Positions 54,579 through 63,166 are shown, counted from the first letter of the stretch. The stretch is DNA of 64,000 nt from JAHQVI01 sp050330195 (GCA_050330195.1 JBHJOB010000035.1:1-64000), one strand, 5' to 3'. The notes: generated by a model not told the origin, from the letters alone. Made by a program: numbers and translations.

Positions 54579-55430
54579 CTAAACTTTGGCCGGCCCGGAG
54601 TCCAGCGCGGATATGCGTCTGCCCCATGCCAGAAAGCCCGGATTGACAAAAGCGCGGTTCGCATGACCATAGGTCAGCGGCTCGCCCTCTTCATTGAGAA
54701 CGGCGCCGCCCGCTGCGCACAGAATTGCCTGTCCCGCCGCTGTGTCCCACTCGCAGGTCGGGGCAAGGCGCGGGTAGAGATCGGCGCGCCCCTCGGCCAG
54801 CAGGCAGAATTTCAGTGAGGAGGAGAATTGCTGCGTCTCGCCGACATTCAGACGGTTGATGAACTGGGCGGTCTTTTCGTTCAGGTTCGACCGGCTCGCC
54901 AGCACGGTCAGCCTTTCGGCATCGGGCAGGCGCGTCCGTATCGGCGTGAATGCCGGTTCTCCGCTGGATGGGCCACCGAGCGGCTCCAGATCCGCCGCCA
55001 CCGCCTCTTCGCGCGAGAGTGTCAGATAGAGCCGGTTGGCAGCGGGAGCGTAGATCAAACCCAAAACCGGCGTACGGTCCTCGATCAAGGCGATATTGAC
55101 GGTAAAATCCTTGCCGCCACGGACGAAATCGCGGGTGCCGTCCAAGGGATCGACCAGAAAGAACGGCATTGCCGGGTCGAAGCCCTCTCCAATCGCTCCG
55201 ACCGACTCCTCCGCGACAACGCTCACGCCCGGCGCCAGACGCGCCAGATCGTTGAGGATCAGCTCCTCCGCTGCACGGTCGGCATTGGTGACGGGGCTGC
55301 CATCCGGTTTGTAATGGACCTCGGAACCGGCGTCCCGGTAGCGCAAGATCAGTTCGCCGGCGCTGCGGCCCGTGTGAACGAGCGCCCGGGCCAGCTCGCT
55401 CAGCTCTTCGTCCTGCATGAGGATGTCCAC
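54579..55430 (-). CDS. cysQ: 3'(2'),5'-bisphosphate nucleotidase CysQ
   Basis: 283 residues of the inositol-monophosphatase superfamily. Metal ligands are Glu-Glu in VVAEESVG, then DPLDGTRDFVRGGKDFTVNIALIE, and the C-terminal CEWDTAAGQAILCAAGG. The RDFVRG form and length fit CysQ. The enzyme hydrolyses PAP/PAPS to recycle the by-product of sulfate assimilation and sulfation. It is followed on the same strand by the DUF1134 gene. Confidence 0.93.
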   Translation of the reverse strand: MDILMQDEELSELARALVHTGRSAGELILRYRDAGSEVHYKPDGSPVTNADRAAEELILNDLARLAPGVSVVAEESVGAIGEGFDPAMPFFLVDPLDGTRDFVRGGKDFTVNIALIEDRTPVLGLIYAPAANRLYLTLSREEAVAADLEPLGGPSSGEPAFTPIRTRLPDAERLTVLASRSNLNEKTAQFINRLNVGETQQFSSSLKFCLLAEGRADLYPRLAPTCEWDTAAGQAILCAAGGAVLNEEGEPLTYGHANRAFVNPGFLAWGRRISALDSGPAKV

Positions 55431-55710
55431 CCTTGTTACCGCATCGACAGCCAGCAGCTATAACGCGCCGCCCCGGCCCCGAACAGCACGAAGTCAGCGA
55501 TTCGCACGCCGAATCGCCCGGACAAGGTGGCGCGCATTGCGGTTATCCACGACGTGCTCGACGAAAAATATGGCTTCATAACAATTGGTTATAGACGTTT
55601 CTCGCATATTGGACGGCTATTGCGGATTGATCCGGCTATCGGCGGGCGAACATCGCGCTATTGTACCCGCAAAATATTTCAATCACCGGTGATTCTCGGG
55701 GGCTTACATA

Positions 55711-56355
55711 ATGTCGAACGGCGCGGTTCTTGATGATCTTCATTTCACAGCCTTCATGTCCAGCAAGATCTGCCACGATCTCGTCGGTCCGGTGGGAGCC
55801 ATCAGCAACGGGCTCGAACTGCTTGAAGAGGAAACCGATGAAGATACGCGCGCCTATGCGCTGGAACTGATCCAGTTCAGCGCTTCCGTGGCGCGGACGA
55901 GGCTGGAATTTTCCCGGCTCGCTTTCGGAGCGTCCTCGGCGATGGGCAGCGAGGTGGATCTGGGATACGCCGAAGGGATCGCGCGGGCTTTCGTCGAGGA
56001 AGGCAAGCACAAGCTGCATTGGTCCACCGAACTCGCCAGCCTGGAGAAGATGCGCATCCGCCTGATGCTGACCCTGCTCACCATCGCGATGACGGCGATT
56101 CCCGCCGGCGGTGACATAAATGTCACGATCACGGGAGAAAACGAAGCGCCCAGCATCGAAATGCGCTGTTCGGGACGCGGCGCCCGCATTCCCGCCGGCA
56201 TAGCGGAGATGTTTTCCGGCAACCCGACGGACATCGACCCGCGCTCGATCGTGGGTTATTATTGCGCCCGCCTCGCCGATGCCTGTTCCATGCCGTTAAC
56301 GGTGCGGAAAGAAGGCACGGATATCGTCTTCAACGCCATCAGCAAGAAATCATAG
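55711..56355 (+). CDS. chpT: Histidine phosphotransferase ChpT
   Basis: 214 residues. The N-terminal dimerisation helix carries the phospho-relay His22 in FMSSKICHDLVGPVGAISNGLELLEEE. The C-terminal half is a degenerate kinase-like ATPase domain without nucleotide motifs, as known for ChpT. It passes phosphate from the hybrid kinase CckA to CtrA and CpdR. It lies 2.2 kb from ctrA and next to a receiver-like gene, a conserved neighbourhood in this class. No cckA is in the window. An inverted repeat (ATAAC-AATTG-GTTAT) lies 120 bases upstream. Confidence 0.93.
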   Translation: MSNGAVLDDLHFTAFMSSKICHDLVGPVGAISNGLELLEEETDEDTRAYALELIQFSASVARTRLEFSRLAFGASSAMGSEVDLGYAEGIARAFVEEGKHKLHWSTELASLEKMRIRLMLTLLTIAMTAIPAGGDINVTITGENEAPSIEMRCSGRGARIPAGIAEMFSGNPTDIDPRSIVGYYCARLADACSMPLTVRKEGTDIVFNAISKKS

Positions 56356-56407
56356 CAGGGGACGCCGGCGGAATCATGGCCGGGGTTCCCGTCCGGAGCC
56401 TTGGTCA

Positions 56408-56809
56408 GTGTTGCGTCAGTTTGTATCCCGGTTCGCGCCGAAGAAGCTTTGCCTCGTCGCCGATAGCAGCCTTGCAATCCGCAGGGCGGCGGCCTCCATC
56501 CTCCATGACCTCAGCTTCCATGTAATGGAGGCGGAAAACACCGCCGAAACGCTCCGCAAATACCGGAGGGACGCGCCCGATGCGATTCTTGTCGACGGGG
56601 CGCTCGCGCTTGATGACGAGTTCGCTGTTCTGCAGGAGCTTGCCCATGATGCGGGACCGGGACGCCCGAAAATCATCCTGTGCACCCATGACCGAGATCC
56701 CTCGCAGATCGCCAGAGCCATCAGCGCCGGCGCGCACGAATACATGATCAAGCCCTTCGACCGCTCGATCCTCACGGCAAAATTCGCCCAGCTGGGGCTG
56801 ACGGGCTGA
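56408..56809 (+). CDS. Stand-alone receiver domain protein beside chpT
   Basis: 133 residues, a single CheY-like domain. The phospho-acceptor is Asp63 in AILVDGAL. The usual acidic pair is reduced to Ala-Asp (VADSS, Asp19), with Thr in ILCTHD and Lys in EYMIKPFD. It probably starts at TTG. It lies 52 bases downstream of chpT, hence likely co-transcribed. It is not close to CpdR in sequence. It may be another acceptor or a modulator of the ChpT relay; this is inference from context. Confidence 0.8.
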   Translation: MLRQFVSRFAPKKLCLVADSSLAIRRAAASILHDLSFHVMEAENTAETLRKYRRDAPDAILVDGALALDDEFAVLQELAHDAGPGRPKIILCTHDRDPSQIARAISAGAHEYMIKPFDRSILTAKFAQLGLTG

Positions 56810-57102
56810 GGTGGCTTCGGCTTGAGCCATTTGAACGCCCGGATTTCCGGCAAATGCTGAATTCACTCAGCGAACGTCTGGTCGAATGGACGATCGCCAG
56901 ACGCGCGCGATCAATCCGGATGCCAAGGCCATCAATGGATCGGCGTGGCTTTTGAAGCCTCCCAGGGCTTCCTTCCTCCCAAATCTCTCAAGGCGACAAT
57001 GCCAGTCTGACACAAGATACCGTTGGTATACAGACGGGGAGTCAGCGCGCACTAATAAAATTACGTCGGTTAATTTTTTCAGAACGAGAACGGGAGTTTC
57101 AG

Positions 57103-57882
57103 ATGGATAACGAGCGTATTATTTATAAAACTTGTCCATTATGTAACTCTCATAAGATTTTCGAATATATGACAGGTGATTGTTCTGATCATATTTCTTA
57201 CAAACCGCCCTTGTCCCCCAAGATTACCTGGAAGAAATGCCTCAACTGCACGCATGTCTTTACAGACGGATATTTCTCGCACGAGGCGATGCAAATAATT
57301 CTCGGCAACACAAAAGACCAGGCAATCGTGGGTGTTGATGTCGAGAGAAAAAGGCCCGTTTCTGCTCACATGATCGAGAAGGTGCTTCCCTACCAGAAAA
57401 GTGGACTCTGGCTGGATGTGGGTTATGGCGACGGATCGCTCATCTTCACAGCGCAGGAATATGGATTTGACGTCGTCGGGCTTGACTTGAGAGAACAATA
57501 TGTCGTTGCGATGAAAAAGATTGGATATGAATGTTATAATAAAGATATTTGTGAATTTGAATATGATCAGCAATTTTCTGTCATATCCATGGCCGATGTA
57601 CTCGAACACACTCCGTTTCCGACGGATTGTCTGGTAGCCGCGAAACGATTGCTCAAGAAAGGCGGGATTCTATTTCTATCAATGCCGAATATGGACAATA
57701 TCGTCTGGAGAGTTTCGACCGACCAGAAGTGCAATCCGTATTGGGTGGAGATAGAGCACTATCACAATTTCAGCCGCAAACGGCTTTTCTCCTTGCTTGA
57801 AGAGGTCGGCTTTACTCCGGAACGCTACGGCATCAGTGAAAGATACCGTATGGGCATGGAAGTCATTTCAGTCCTGAACTAG
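57103..57882 (+). CDS. Class I SAM-dependent methyltransferase with N-terminal zinc ribbon
   Basis: 259 residues. Cys11-X2-Cys14 and Cys46-X2-Cys49 form a zinc ribbon. The SAM domain has motif I GLWLDVGYGDGSLIF, acidic motif II DVVGLDLRE, and ISMADVLEHTPFP. A closing HYHNFSRKRLFSLLEEVGF is typical of surface-polysaccharide methyltransferases. Codons here favour A/T strongly (AAT, TAT, ATA), unlike the neighbours, pointing to horizontal acquisition. It stands alone between chpT's receiver gene and ctrA. Confidence 0.88.
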   Translation: MDNERIIYKTCPLCNSHKIFEYMTGDCSDHISYKPPLSPKITWKKCLNCTHVFTDGYFSHEAMQIILGNTKDQAIVGVDVERKRPVSAHMIEKVLPYQKSGLWLDVGYGDGSLIFTAQEYGFDVVGLDLREQYVVAMKKIGYECYNKDICEFEYDQQFSVISMADVLEHTPFPTDCLVAAKRLLKKGGILFLSMPNMDNIVWRVSTDQKCNPYWVEIEHYHNFSRKRLFSLLEEVGFTPERYGISERYRMGMEVISVLN

Positions 57883-57971
57883 CCTTCGGCAAGCGCATAT
57901 CTTCGTGAACGAACGCACTCCGGGCGAGAAGCAACTGTTTTGCACTCAAGAGACGGCAAGCCGTAAAAAAC

Positions 57972-58208
57972 TCAAGGACCTAACCTTCTCAGTGCAGTGA
58001 GAATATCGTTCCTAAGCAGGTCAAGAAAGCTGACTGCAATGTGCTGATTGTCGCGCCTCGCTTTGCTGATGTGCCTCGCCGCAACATTTTCAACTTCCAT
58101 TTCAGCGGCTTTTCTGGGGATCCGTTCAGAATCCGGCGGGTGCGAAGACAACTTACTCAACACCCAACCAATTAAAATACCAAGCATAACCAAGATGACT
58201 TTTTCCAT
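57972..58208 (-). CDS. Small membrane protein of unknown function
   Basis: 78 residues. One N-terminal membrane helix (MEKVILVMLGILIGWVLSKL) is followed by a charged soluble segment ending ISKARRDNQHIAVSFLDLLRNDILTALRRLG. No family recognised. The composition is lower in GC than the surroundings, like the adjacent methyltransferase gene. Confidence 0.6.
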   Translation of the reverse strand: MEKVILVMLGILIGWVLSKLSSHPPDSERIPRKAAEMEVENVAARHISKARRDNQHIAVSFLDLLRNDILTALRRLGP

Positions 58209-58420
58209 GCCGATTGTCCGTTCCGGTTCTGCATGAACGTCAATATGAATTATTGATATAAAGATCTCACCTTATGCCGTGCAACGGAAAATTACTGTCT
58301 TTTCGACGCGGGATGCAACGTCAACGATTAAGGCAATGCCTTGCCCGCATCCGCTGATCTTCCGACGCAGCAGTCGCAGCGGCAAACGCGCCGCAGAAAA
58401 GACGCCATCCCTAACGGTGC

Positions 58421-58452
58421 AAAAAAAAACGCCAGGACGATACCTGGCGCTT
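58421..58452 (-). terminator. Rho-independent terminator of ctrA
   Basis: On the minus strand CGCCAGG / CCTGGCG with loop TATCGT is followed by nine T. It lies about 55 bases past the ctrA stop. Confidence 0.85.
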
Positions 58453-58506
58453 AGGAGACCGAGATCCGCCGGATTTCCGGCCCGGCGGCGGCGTCTTTTC
58501 CGCGGC

Positions 58507-59205
58507 TTATGCGGCCGCTGAAGAAGGCTGTTTCGGGTCGCGCAGCACATAACCGCGTCCCCAGACTGTCTCGATATAGTGTTCGCCGCCCGTCGCCATC
58601 GCCAGCTTCTTGCGCAGCTTGCAAATGAACACGTCGATGATCTTCAATTCCGGTTCGTCGATGCCGCCATACAGGTGATTGAGGAACATCTCTTTCGTCA
58701 AGGTGGTGCCCTTGCGTAGCGAAAGCAGCTCCAGCATCTGATATTCCTTGCCGGTCAGATGCACGCGATTCTCGCCGACCTCGACGGTCTTGGTGTCGAG
58801 ATTGACGACCAGATCCCCCGTCTGGATAACCGATTGCGCATGGCCCTTGGCGCGGCGGACGATCGCGTGAATCCGCGCAACCAGTTCGTCCTTGTGGAAT
58901 GGCTTGGTCAGATAATCGTCGGCGCCGAATCCAAGCCCGCGAACCTTGTCCTCGGTGCCCGACATGCCGGAGAGGATAAGAATCGGCGTTCTGATCTTGC
59001 TGACGCGAAGTGTGCGCAGAACCTCGTAGCCGCTGATGTCGGGGAGTCCGAGGTCCAGGAGAATAATGTCATAGTCGTAGATCTTGCCAAGATCGACGCC
59101 TTCCTCGCCCAGATTTGTCGTAAAGACATTGAAGCCTTCCGACAGAAGCATGAGTTCGATGCTCTGAGCCGTGGCGCTGTCGTCTTCGATAAGCAATACC
59201 CTCAT
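58507..59205 (-). CDS. ctrA: Cell cycle master regulator CtrA
   Basis: 232 residues of an OmpR/PhoB-type response regulator: acidic pair D8/D9, phospho-Asp51 in IILLDLGLPDISGYEVLR, switch residues in LILSGMSGTEDKV and YLTKPFHKDEL. The DNA-binding domain is VHLTGKEYQMLELLSLRKGTTLTKEMFLNHLYGGIDEPELKIIDVFICKLRKKL, nearly invariant among CtrA proteins. The C-terminus ends in Ala-Ala-Ala, matching the ClpXP degron. It binds TTAA-N7-TTAA; a one-mismatch box at 59294-59308 suggests autoregulation, and a GANTC site touches the start region. A terminator follows. Confidence 0.97.
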   Translation of the reverse strand: MRVLLIEDDSATAQSIELMLLSEGFNVFTTNLGEEGVDLGKIYDYDIILLDLGLPDISGYEVLRTLRVSKIRTPILILSGMSGTEDKVRGLGFGADDYLTKPFHKDELVARIHAIVRRAKGHAQSVIQTGDLVVNLDTKTVEVGENRVHLTGKEYQMLELLSLRKGTTLTKEMFLNHLYGGIDEPELKIIDVFICKLRKKLAMATGGEHYIETVWGRGYVLRDPKQPSSAAA

Positions 59206-59293
59206 CCTGATTCCTCTTTTTTTCTCGAAGCCCAGCGAGCCGGATCGCTTGATGCATCGCGCGCGAACATCGACGAAATGCGATTGGGCAGAG

Positions 59294-59308
59294 TTAATTG
59301 CAGGTCAA
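59294..59308 (-). promoter_or_regulatory. Near-consensus CtrA box upstream of ctrA
   Basis: TTAA-TTGCAGG-TCAA, one mismatch from TTAA-N7-TTAA, 89 bases upstream of the ctrA start codon. Confidence 0.35.
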
Positions 59309-59809
59309 AAGTAAACGGAACAGGTTAACAAAAGACTGCTTTACTCGGGGCTTATGCAGAACCGGATCAGCTTTAGCGCGAGAAGGCTGATGCAATACAC
59401 GCGACATCGCGCAGGAGACGCCGGTTCGGCGGCCGCCAGAACTTTCACGCGGAACTTTGAAGGGGTGCAGACGCTAGACGATCAGCGAAATGTGACTCGA
59501 AAAAAGGATACCATCAGCTCCGGGGTGATGAAAGCCCGCTTCTTGTTCGGGCCCCCTCGGCGGTACGGACAGCAGCCGACTAAAATCGTGATGTGAACAT
59601 ATTGCCACACTATCGCCGTTTTTGGCGAGTGCGGGAAACGCCCTACCGTCCGCGAATCACTACCTAACGGTAATTAACAGAATTCGTGAGATATCCAAAG
59701 GTTACAGCGTTGAATTTTCCCGTAAGCCATCTCGCTGTGTCCTGCAGGCATCGCCCTTTGGTTTACCGCCATTTAATGTCTCTCATGGATAGTATGTGAG
59801 GGCTATCGC

Positions 59810-59840
59810 GCGATCCCGCCCGGAAACCGGACGGGATCGC
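59810..59840 (+). other. Hairpin upstream of the fliJ-like gene
   Basis: GCGATCCCG pairs with CGGGATCGC, with an inner CCGG/CCGG and loop AAA. No T-run follows. It lies just before an AGAGAGGAG sequence. Confidence 0.45.
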
Positions 59841-59897
59841 CAGGGAAGAGAGGAGTGACCTGCCGCCGCGATGGCGCGGTGGCGGTCGGTGCGCGCT

Positions 59898-60314
59898 ATG
59901 AGATCAAACGATACTTTGCTTAAGCTACGCCGCTTCGAGGTCAACGAGAAGCAGCAGAAGGTCAACGAGATCGAGGACATGATCGCGGACTTTCAACGCG
60001 CGGCGGACGATCTGAAACGCCAGATCGAGATCGAGGAAGAGACCGCCCGGATCCATGATGTGAACCATTACGCCTATCCCCCTTTCGCAAAGGCGGCGAG
60101 GCAACGGCGGGACAATCTCATGTCCTCGATTGCCGATCTGGATGCGAAGGCGGAAGCCGCCCGCGCCGAACTGGCCGATGCGAAGGAGGAACTGCGCAAG
60201 AGCGAGATGGTCGAGGAACGCAGCCAGATCGATCATGAACGCGGCGGCAAGTCTCATAACCGCGAATTACCGGATGGCGTGAGCCGGTCCCTGGCCTTCG
60301 ATCCCCACGCATAA
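59898..60314 (+). CDS. fliJ: FliJ-like flagellar export chaperone
   Basis: 138 residues, almost entirely helical coiled coil: MRSNDTLLKLRRFEVNEKQQKVNEIEDMIADFQRAADDLKRQIEIEEETARI, then ARQRRDNLMSSIADLDAKAEAARAELADAKEELRKSE. Sequence and position beside ctrA match the FliJ-type gene found there in Hyphomicrobiales. FliJ helps export subunits through the flagellar ATPase. I chose the third possible start because it fits the family N-terminus; AGAGGAG lies further upstream and would serve the ATG at 59871 better. Confidence 0.75.
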   Translation: MRSNDTLLKLRRFEVNEKQQKVNEIEDMIADFQRAADDLKRQIEIEEETARIHDVNHYAYPPFAKAARQRRDNLMSSIADLDAKAEAARAELADAKEELRKSEMVEERSQIDHERGGKSHNRELPDGVSRSLAFDPHA

Positions 60315-60855
60315 CGCTGGGTCTGCGCGCGCCCGCAAGGTCTCACGGATCGGTTGAGCGCCCTCCGAAGCGCCGGAGACCTTGTTCGATCCGGGAGACA
60401 GCTTCACCAAAGAGCATGTGCCTGCCTCGGAACCGTCGGGCCTCACCGCTCTCGCCCGCAGCGCCCGCACACTGGTTTCGTCATCTTCCCGCCACGGAAT
60501 TCTCTCAATGTCGATCCGTTTCCGGACCGGTTGCGCTTGTGAAAAAATGGTGATTTCGCTTGCGGAAACAGTCTGGGGCTTCACATTGAGTACAAATCAT
60601 TTGGGCGTTGAGTCGGGGTGGGCTTTCCCAGCGCGATACTGCGGGCAACGGCGCGCCGGGTCTGGCGAGATGACGGAGCGGAATGGTGCACTGACGCATC
60701 ACAAGGTCATGCATTATTGCCCCAGCTAATTGTTCATGCAGCAATTTGGCAAACTCGGGCTTTTCGGCTCCGTTTGGATCGATGCACTGGGGATCGTCGG
60801 GCCGCGAATTCGCAGCCCGCAATGAAGCAGGACGGGTTGGGAGAGCCTGAGGGGC
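60315..60855. other. Intergenic stretch with dispersed repeat
   Basis: About 540 bases. Frames open on both strands (for example 60267-60584 minus and 60382-60729 plus) lack recognisable motifs and are not called. Family C repeat copy 2 lies at 60740-60790. Confidence 0.45.
60740..60790 (+). repeat. Dispersed repeat, family C, copy 2
   Basis: Matches 10078-10128, with the identical 16-base core TGGATCGATGCACTGG at its end. Confidence 0.5.
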
Positions 60856-61485
60856 ATGAAGGCAAGAGCAACGGTCTGGTACGTGCTGCTGATCGCGCTT
60901 CTTGGCGGCTGTTCGCAGAGCGCCGGATTGCAGCAATTTTCGCAGCTTCTGCCCGGTGGCGGCGAAGAGACTGCGGAAGAAACCGAGAGCGCCGAAGAGG
61001 ATCTGGCCGGCGGCCCGCCCTTGCCTGAGCGCAACGCAAGCCGCGCCGGCGTGGCGGAGACTGCTTCGGACGGCGAAACCCAGCAGGCCGGACTGACCCT
61101 GCCGGATCTGTCCGAGGTCAAGCTGTTCACCGCATCGACCTATGCCCCCGACACGACGCAGTGGGACGAAAAGCCGGTTCTTGTCTACACGCGACTTGCC
61201 CAACAGATTCGCGCCTGCTGGCTAACGCCGGCGGCGCCGAAATTGCCCGGTCACGGCTTTCATGCCGAAGTCGGCGCGGGGGACGCGGATGAGGCCAAGA
61301 TCATTCTTTACAAGAAGGCGGAGGACGGCAAACGCGGCCTGCAGGCCTACAGCCTGACGATCGACGGGCAACTGACAGGCTCGACGGTCAGCGCTCAGAA
61401 CCGGAAGCTGGACAAGAAACTCGATCAGGCCTTCAAGTCCGATCTGGCGCGATGGTCCAGAGGAGATCAAAGCTGCAAGAGCTGA
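60856..61485 (+). CDS. Lipoprotein of unknown function, paralogue 1
   Basis: 209 residues. The lipobox LLGG-C places the lipidated Cys at about 19. An acidic, Glu-rich spacer (38-85) follows, then a folded domain with LVYTRLAQQIRACWLTPAAPKLPGHGFHAEVGAGDADEAKIILYKKAEDGKRGLQAYSLTI, ending DLARWSRGDQSC. The ACW segment, the beta-rich middle and the closing helix with Cys are shared with the next gene, so the two are tandem paralogues. Function unknown; envelope location inferred. Confidence 0.75.
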   Translation: MKARATVWYVLLIALLGGCSQSAGLQQFSQLLPGGGEETAEETESAEEDLAGGPPLPERNASRAGVAETASDGETQQAGLTLPDLSEVKLFTASTYAPDTTQWDEKPVLVYTRLAQQIRACWLTPAAPKLPGHGFHAEVGAGDADEAKIILYKKAEDGKRGLQAYSLTIDGQLTGSTVSAQNRKLDKKLDQAFKSDLARWSRGDQSCKS

Positions 61486-61585
61486 GGAAGCCGGCTTCAT
61501 GGCCTGAAACGGGCTTGCCGGTTGAAAAAATTGAACGCGCCGGGTAAACCGTGGCGGGGCACATTCGAGTTGGGGGGATCGGGCA

Positions 61586-62149
61586 TTGCGCAAAGCGATT
61601 ATTGGCATAGCTTGCCTGATCGCGCTTCTTGTGTCCGCCTGTTCCGGACGGGATCCCGTCGTTGCCCGCCTTGAAGGCGCCGAGCCCCAGCGGCTTTCCT
61701 TTGGCCCACCCTCCGAAGTCCAGCAGGCCTTTACCAGCCAGATGCAGGCGTGCTGGTTCAACGGCCCGTCGGCCCCACTCGAAGGCTATCAATATGACGC
61801 CCGGCCCGTCATCATGGACACGGCGAACGGCCCGGCGGAGCTTCGTCAGATCCGCATCAAGGCCGATCGTGAGGAGCAGAGCTTCATTGTCCAGTTTTTC
61901 CCTTTCAACAACAATACGCTGATCTCCACGCGCAATCTGTCCCTGCCCATCGAGTTGGCCACCCGGCTGAAGCACGATGTCGAAACCTGGATTTTCGGGC
62001 GCAGCGCCTGCGAGGAAGCGCCGAGTTCGGCGAGCGCCGTTTCTCCGGGTCTAATTCCGCAGACGAGTTCGACGGGTTCGCGGCAAAAATCGCCCGGCGG
62101 ATGGGGCACCAGCCAGGAACCGGCGCCCGGAACCGTCAACCGGTACTGA
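61586..62149 (+). CDS. Lipoprotein of unknown function, paralogue 2
   Basis: 187 residues, probably starting at TTG. The lipobox is LLVSAC (Cys at about 19). The domain QMQACWFNGPSAPLEGYQYDARPVIMDT...IRIKADREEQSFIVQFFPFNNNTLISTRNLSLPIELATRLKHDVETWIFGRSAC aligns with the previous protein in the ACW motif, beta-rich middle and final helix. A Ser/Gly/Pro-rich tail is extra. The gene is 100 bases downstream of its paralogue. Confidence 0.75.
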   Translation: MRKAIIGIACLIALLVSACSGRDPVVARLEGAEPQRLSFGPPSEVQQAFTSQMQACWFNGPSAPLEGYQYDARPVIMDTANGPAELRQIRIKADREEQSFIVQFFPFNNNTLISTRNLSLPIELATRLKHDVETWIFGRSACEEAPSSASAVSPGLIPQTSSTGSRQKSPGGWGTSQEPAPGTVNRY

Positions 62150-62158
62150 GGGGCTGGC

Positions 62159-62240
62159 CATCTGTTTGTTCCAAGCGCAATTTTTCCGAAAAGCTTGTCC
62201 CCGCGAAGGCGGGGATGGTTTCCATTTTATCGGATCTCGC
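62159..62240. repeat. Dispersed palindromic repeat, family A (inverted copy)
   Basis: Reverse complement begins GCGAGATCCGATAAAATGG and ends AACAAACAGATG, as at 2313-2372. It differs by an inserted hairpin block containing CCCCGC/GCGGGG (loop GAAG on the plus strand). Confidence 0.7.
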
Positions 62241-62246
62241 ACTGGA

Positions 62247-62801
62247 TCAGAATTCGAACGCGCCTTGCGCGGGGTGCGCCTGTCTGGCCGCCACTTTCAG
62301 ATGCACGATCTCCTGCCCCGACCAGGCTTCCATGCGCTGAACCACCATCGAGCGGTGACAATGTCCGGGGGACTTCTCGAAGCAGAGCAGGCACACCCGT
62401 TCCCGCGCCGCAAGGGCGAGCGCCCGTTCCAGACCTCGCCGCCCTTCCGGCCCGTCAAGATGCGCGAACAGGATTTCACGGTAGACGGCTTTATGGCCGG
62501 CGCGCGCCGCTTCCCGTCCGGCGGGCGGATTGCCGAGTTCGCGAATATGTTCATAGGTGATCCCGAAACGGCCAAGCGCGGCGGCAAGCTCGTCGCGCGA
62601 GAATTCCGGCCGTCGCGAGAAAGGCGATTCGCGAATGTCGAGCAGCCGGGAGATCCCCGCCGATTGCAAGGCGGAGATGAGCCCCTCGACGGAGGCTCCT
62701 TCATAGCCGATCGTATGGATAGCGGGCAGGGACACCGGCTCCGGCTCCTGAAAACGATCCCGCACAGCTTGCCGTTCGGGACTCTCGTCCTGTCGAGCCA
62801 A
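62247..62801 (-). CDS. DUF488 family protein
   Basis: 184 residues. The DUF488 pattern is IHTIGYEGASVEGLISALQSAGISRLLDIRESPFSRRPEFSRDELAAALGRFGITYEHIRELGNP, then VCLLCFEKSPGHCHRSMVVQRMEAWSGQEIVHL, with the conserved Cys-Phe-Glu and Cys-His-Arg. The biochemical role is unknown, though this family is often linked to stress or redox genes. The N-terminal 25 residues are not conserved and the start may be later. Confidence 0.88.
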   Translation of the reverse strand: MARQDESPERQAVRDRFQEPEPVSLPAIHTIGYEGASVEGLISALQSAGISRLLDIRESPFSRRPEFSRDELAAALGRFGITYEHIRELGNPPAGREAARAGHKAVYREILFAHLDGPEGRRGLERALALAARERVCLLCFEKSPGHCHRSMVVQRMEAWSGQEIVHLKVAARQAHPAQGAFEF

Positions 62802-62890
62802 GGCTAGATCTTGAACATGCCGGTGTAAACACGAAGCGAAGCGAAAAAGCGCCCAAAGACCCGGTTATCCCGGCTAAATCGGCGCTCCGC

Positions 62891-63166
62891 CTACGTCCTG
62901 TATTGCTGGAGGCGCGTGGCGCGCAATCCGGGAAGCCCGTGCTTCTGGATCGAGCGCTGCCAGCTGAGGAACTCGTCCACGGTCAGCCGGTAGCGATCGC
63001 AAGCGTCGCCGAGGCTCAACAGGCCGCCGCGGACAGCCGCGACGACTTCCGCCTTGCGGCGAATAACCCAGCGTTTTGTGGATGGCGGTGGAAGATCGGC
63101 GATTGTGAGAGGACTTCCATCCGGTCCCATCACATACTTGGCGCGTAACCTGAACTGTTCGGTCAT
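62891..63166 (-). CDS. sciP: CtrA inhibitor SciP (DUF1153)
   Basis: 91 residues from MTEQFRLRAKYVMGPDGSPLTIADLPPPSTKRWVIRRKAEVVAAVRGGLLSLGDACDRYRLTVDEFLSWQRSIQKHGLPGLRATRLQQYR, a near-complete match to SciP/DUF1153. The centre is a helix-turn-helix. SciP antagonises transcription by CtrA, in Caulobacter in G1 cells, and is itself CtrA-activated. A perfect CtrA box lies 53 bases upstream. A nine-codon longer start was rejected on family grounds. Confidence 0.96.
   Translation of the reverse strand: MTEQFRLRAKYVMGPDGSPLTIADLPPPSTKRWVIRRKAEVVAAVRGGLLSLGDACDRYRLTVDEFLSWQRSIQKHGLPGLRATRLQQYRT

Larger units (their letters stand above)
59206..59897. other. Long intergenic region between ctrA and fliJ
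   Basis: About 690 bases with no supportable gene. Contents are GANTC sites at 59209-59213 and 59494-59498, a near-CtrA box (TTAA-TTGCAGG-TCAA, 59294-59308), a TTAAC near 59322, a CTAACGGTAATTAAC sequence near 59663 (half-sites spaced by six, not seven), and a long hairpin at 59810-59840. The size fits a multi-promoter ctrA control region. Confidence 0.55.

Noticed and set aside
59643..59677. Possible CtrA box upstream of fliJ (CTAACGGTAATTAAC)
   Set aside because: The half-sites are spaced by six bases and the first is CTAA, so it misses the consensus in two ways.
60267..60729. Overlapping open frames on both strands in the fliJ-lipoprotein gap
   Set aside because: Neither product has recognisable motifs or a credible start signal.
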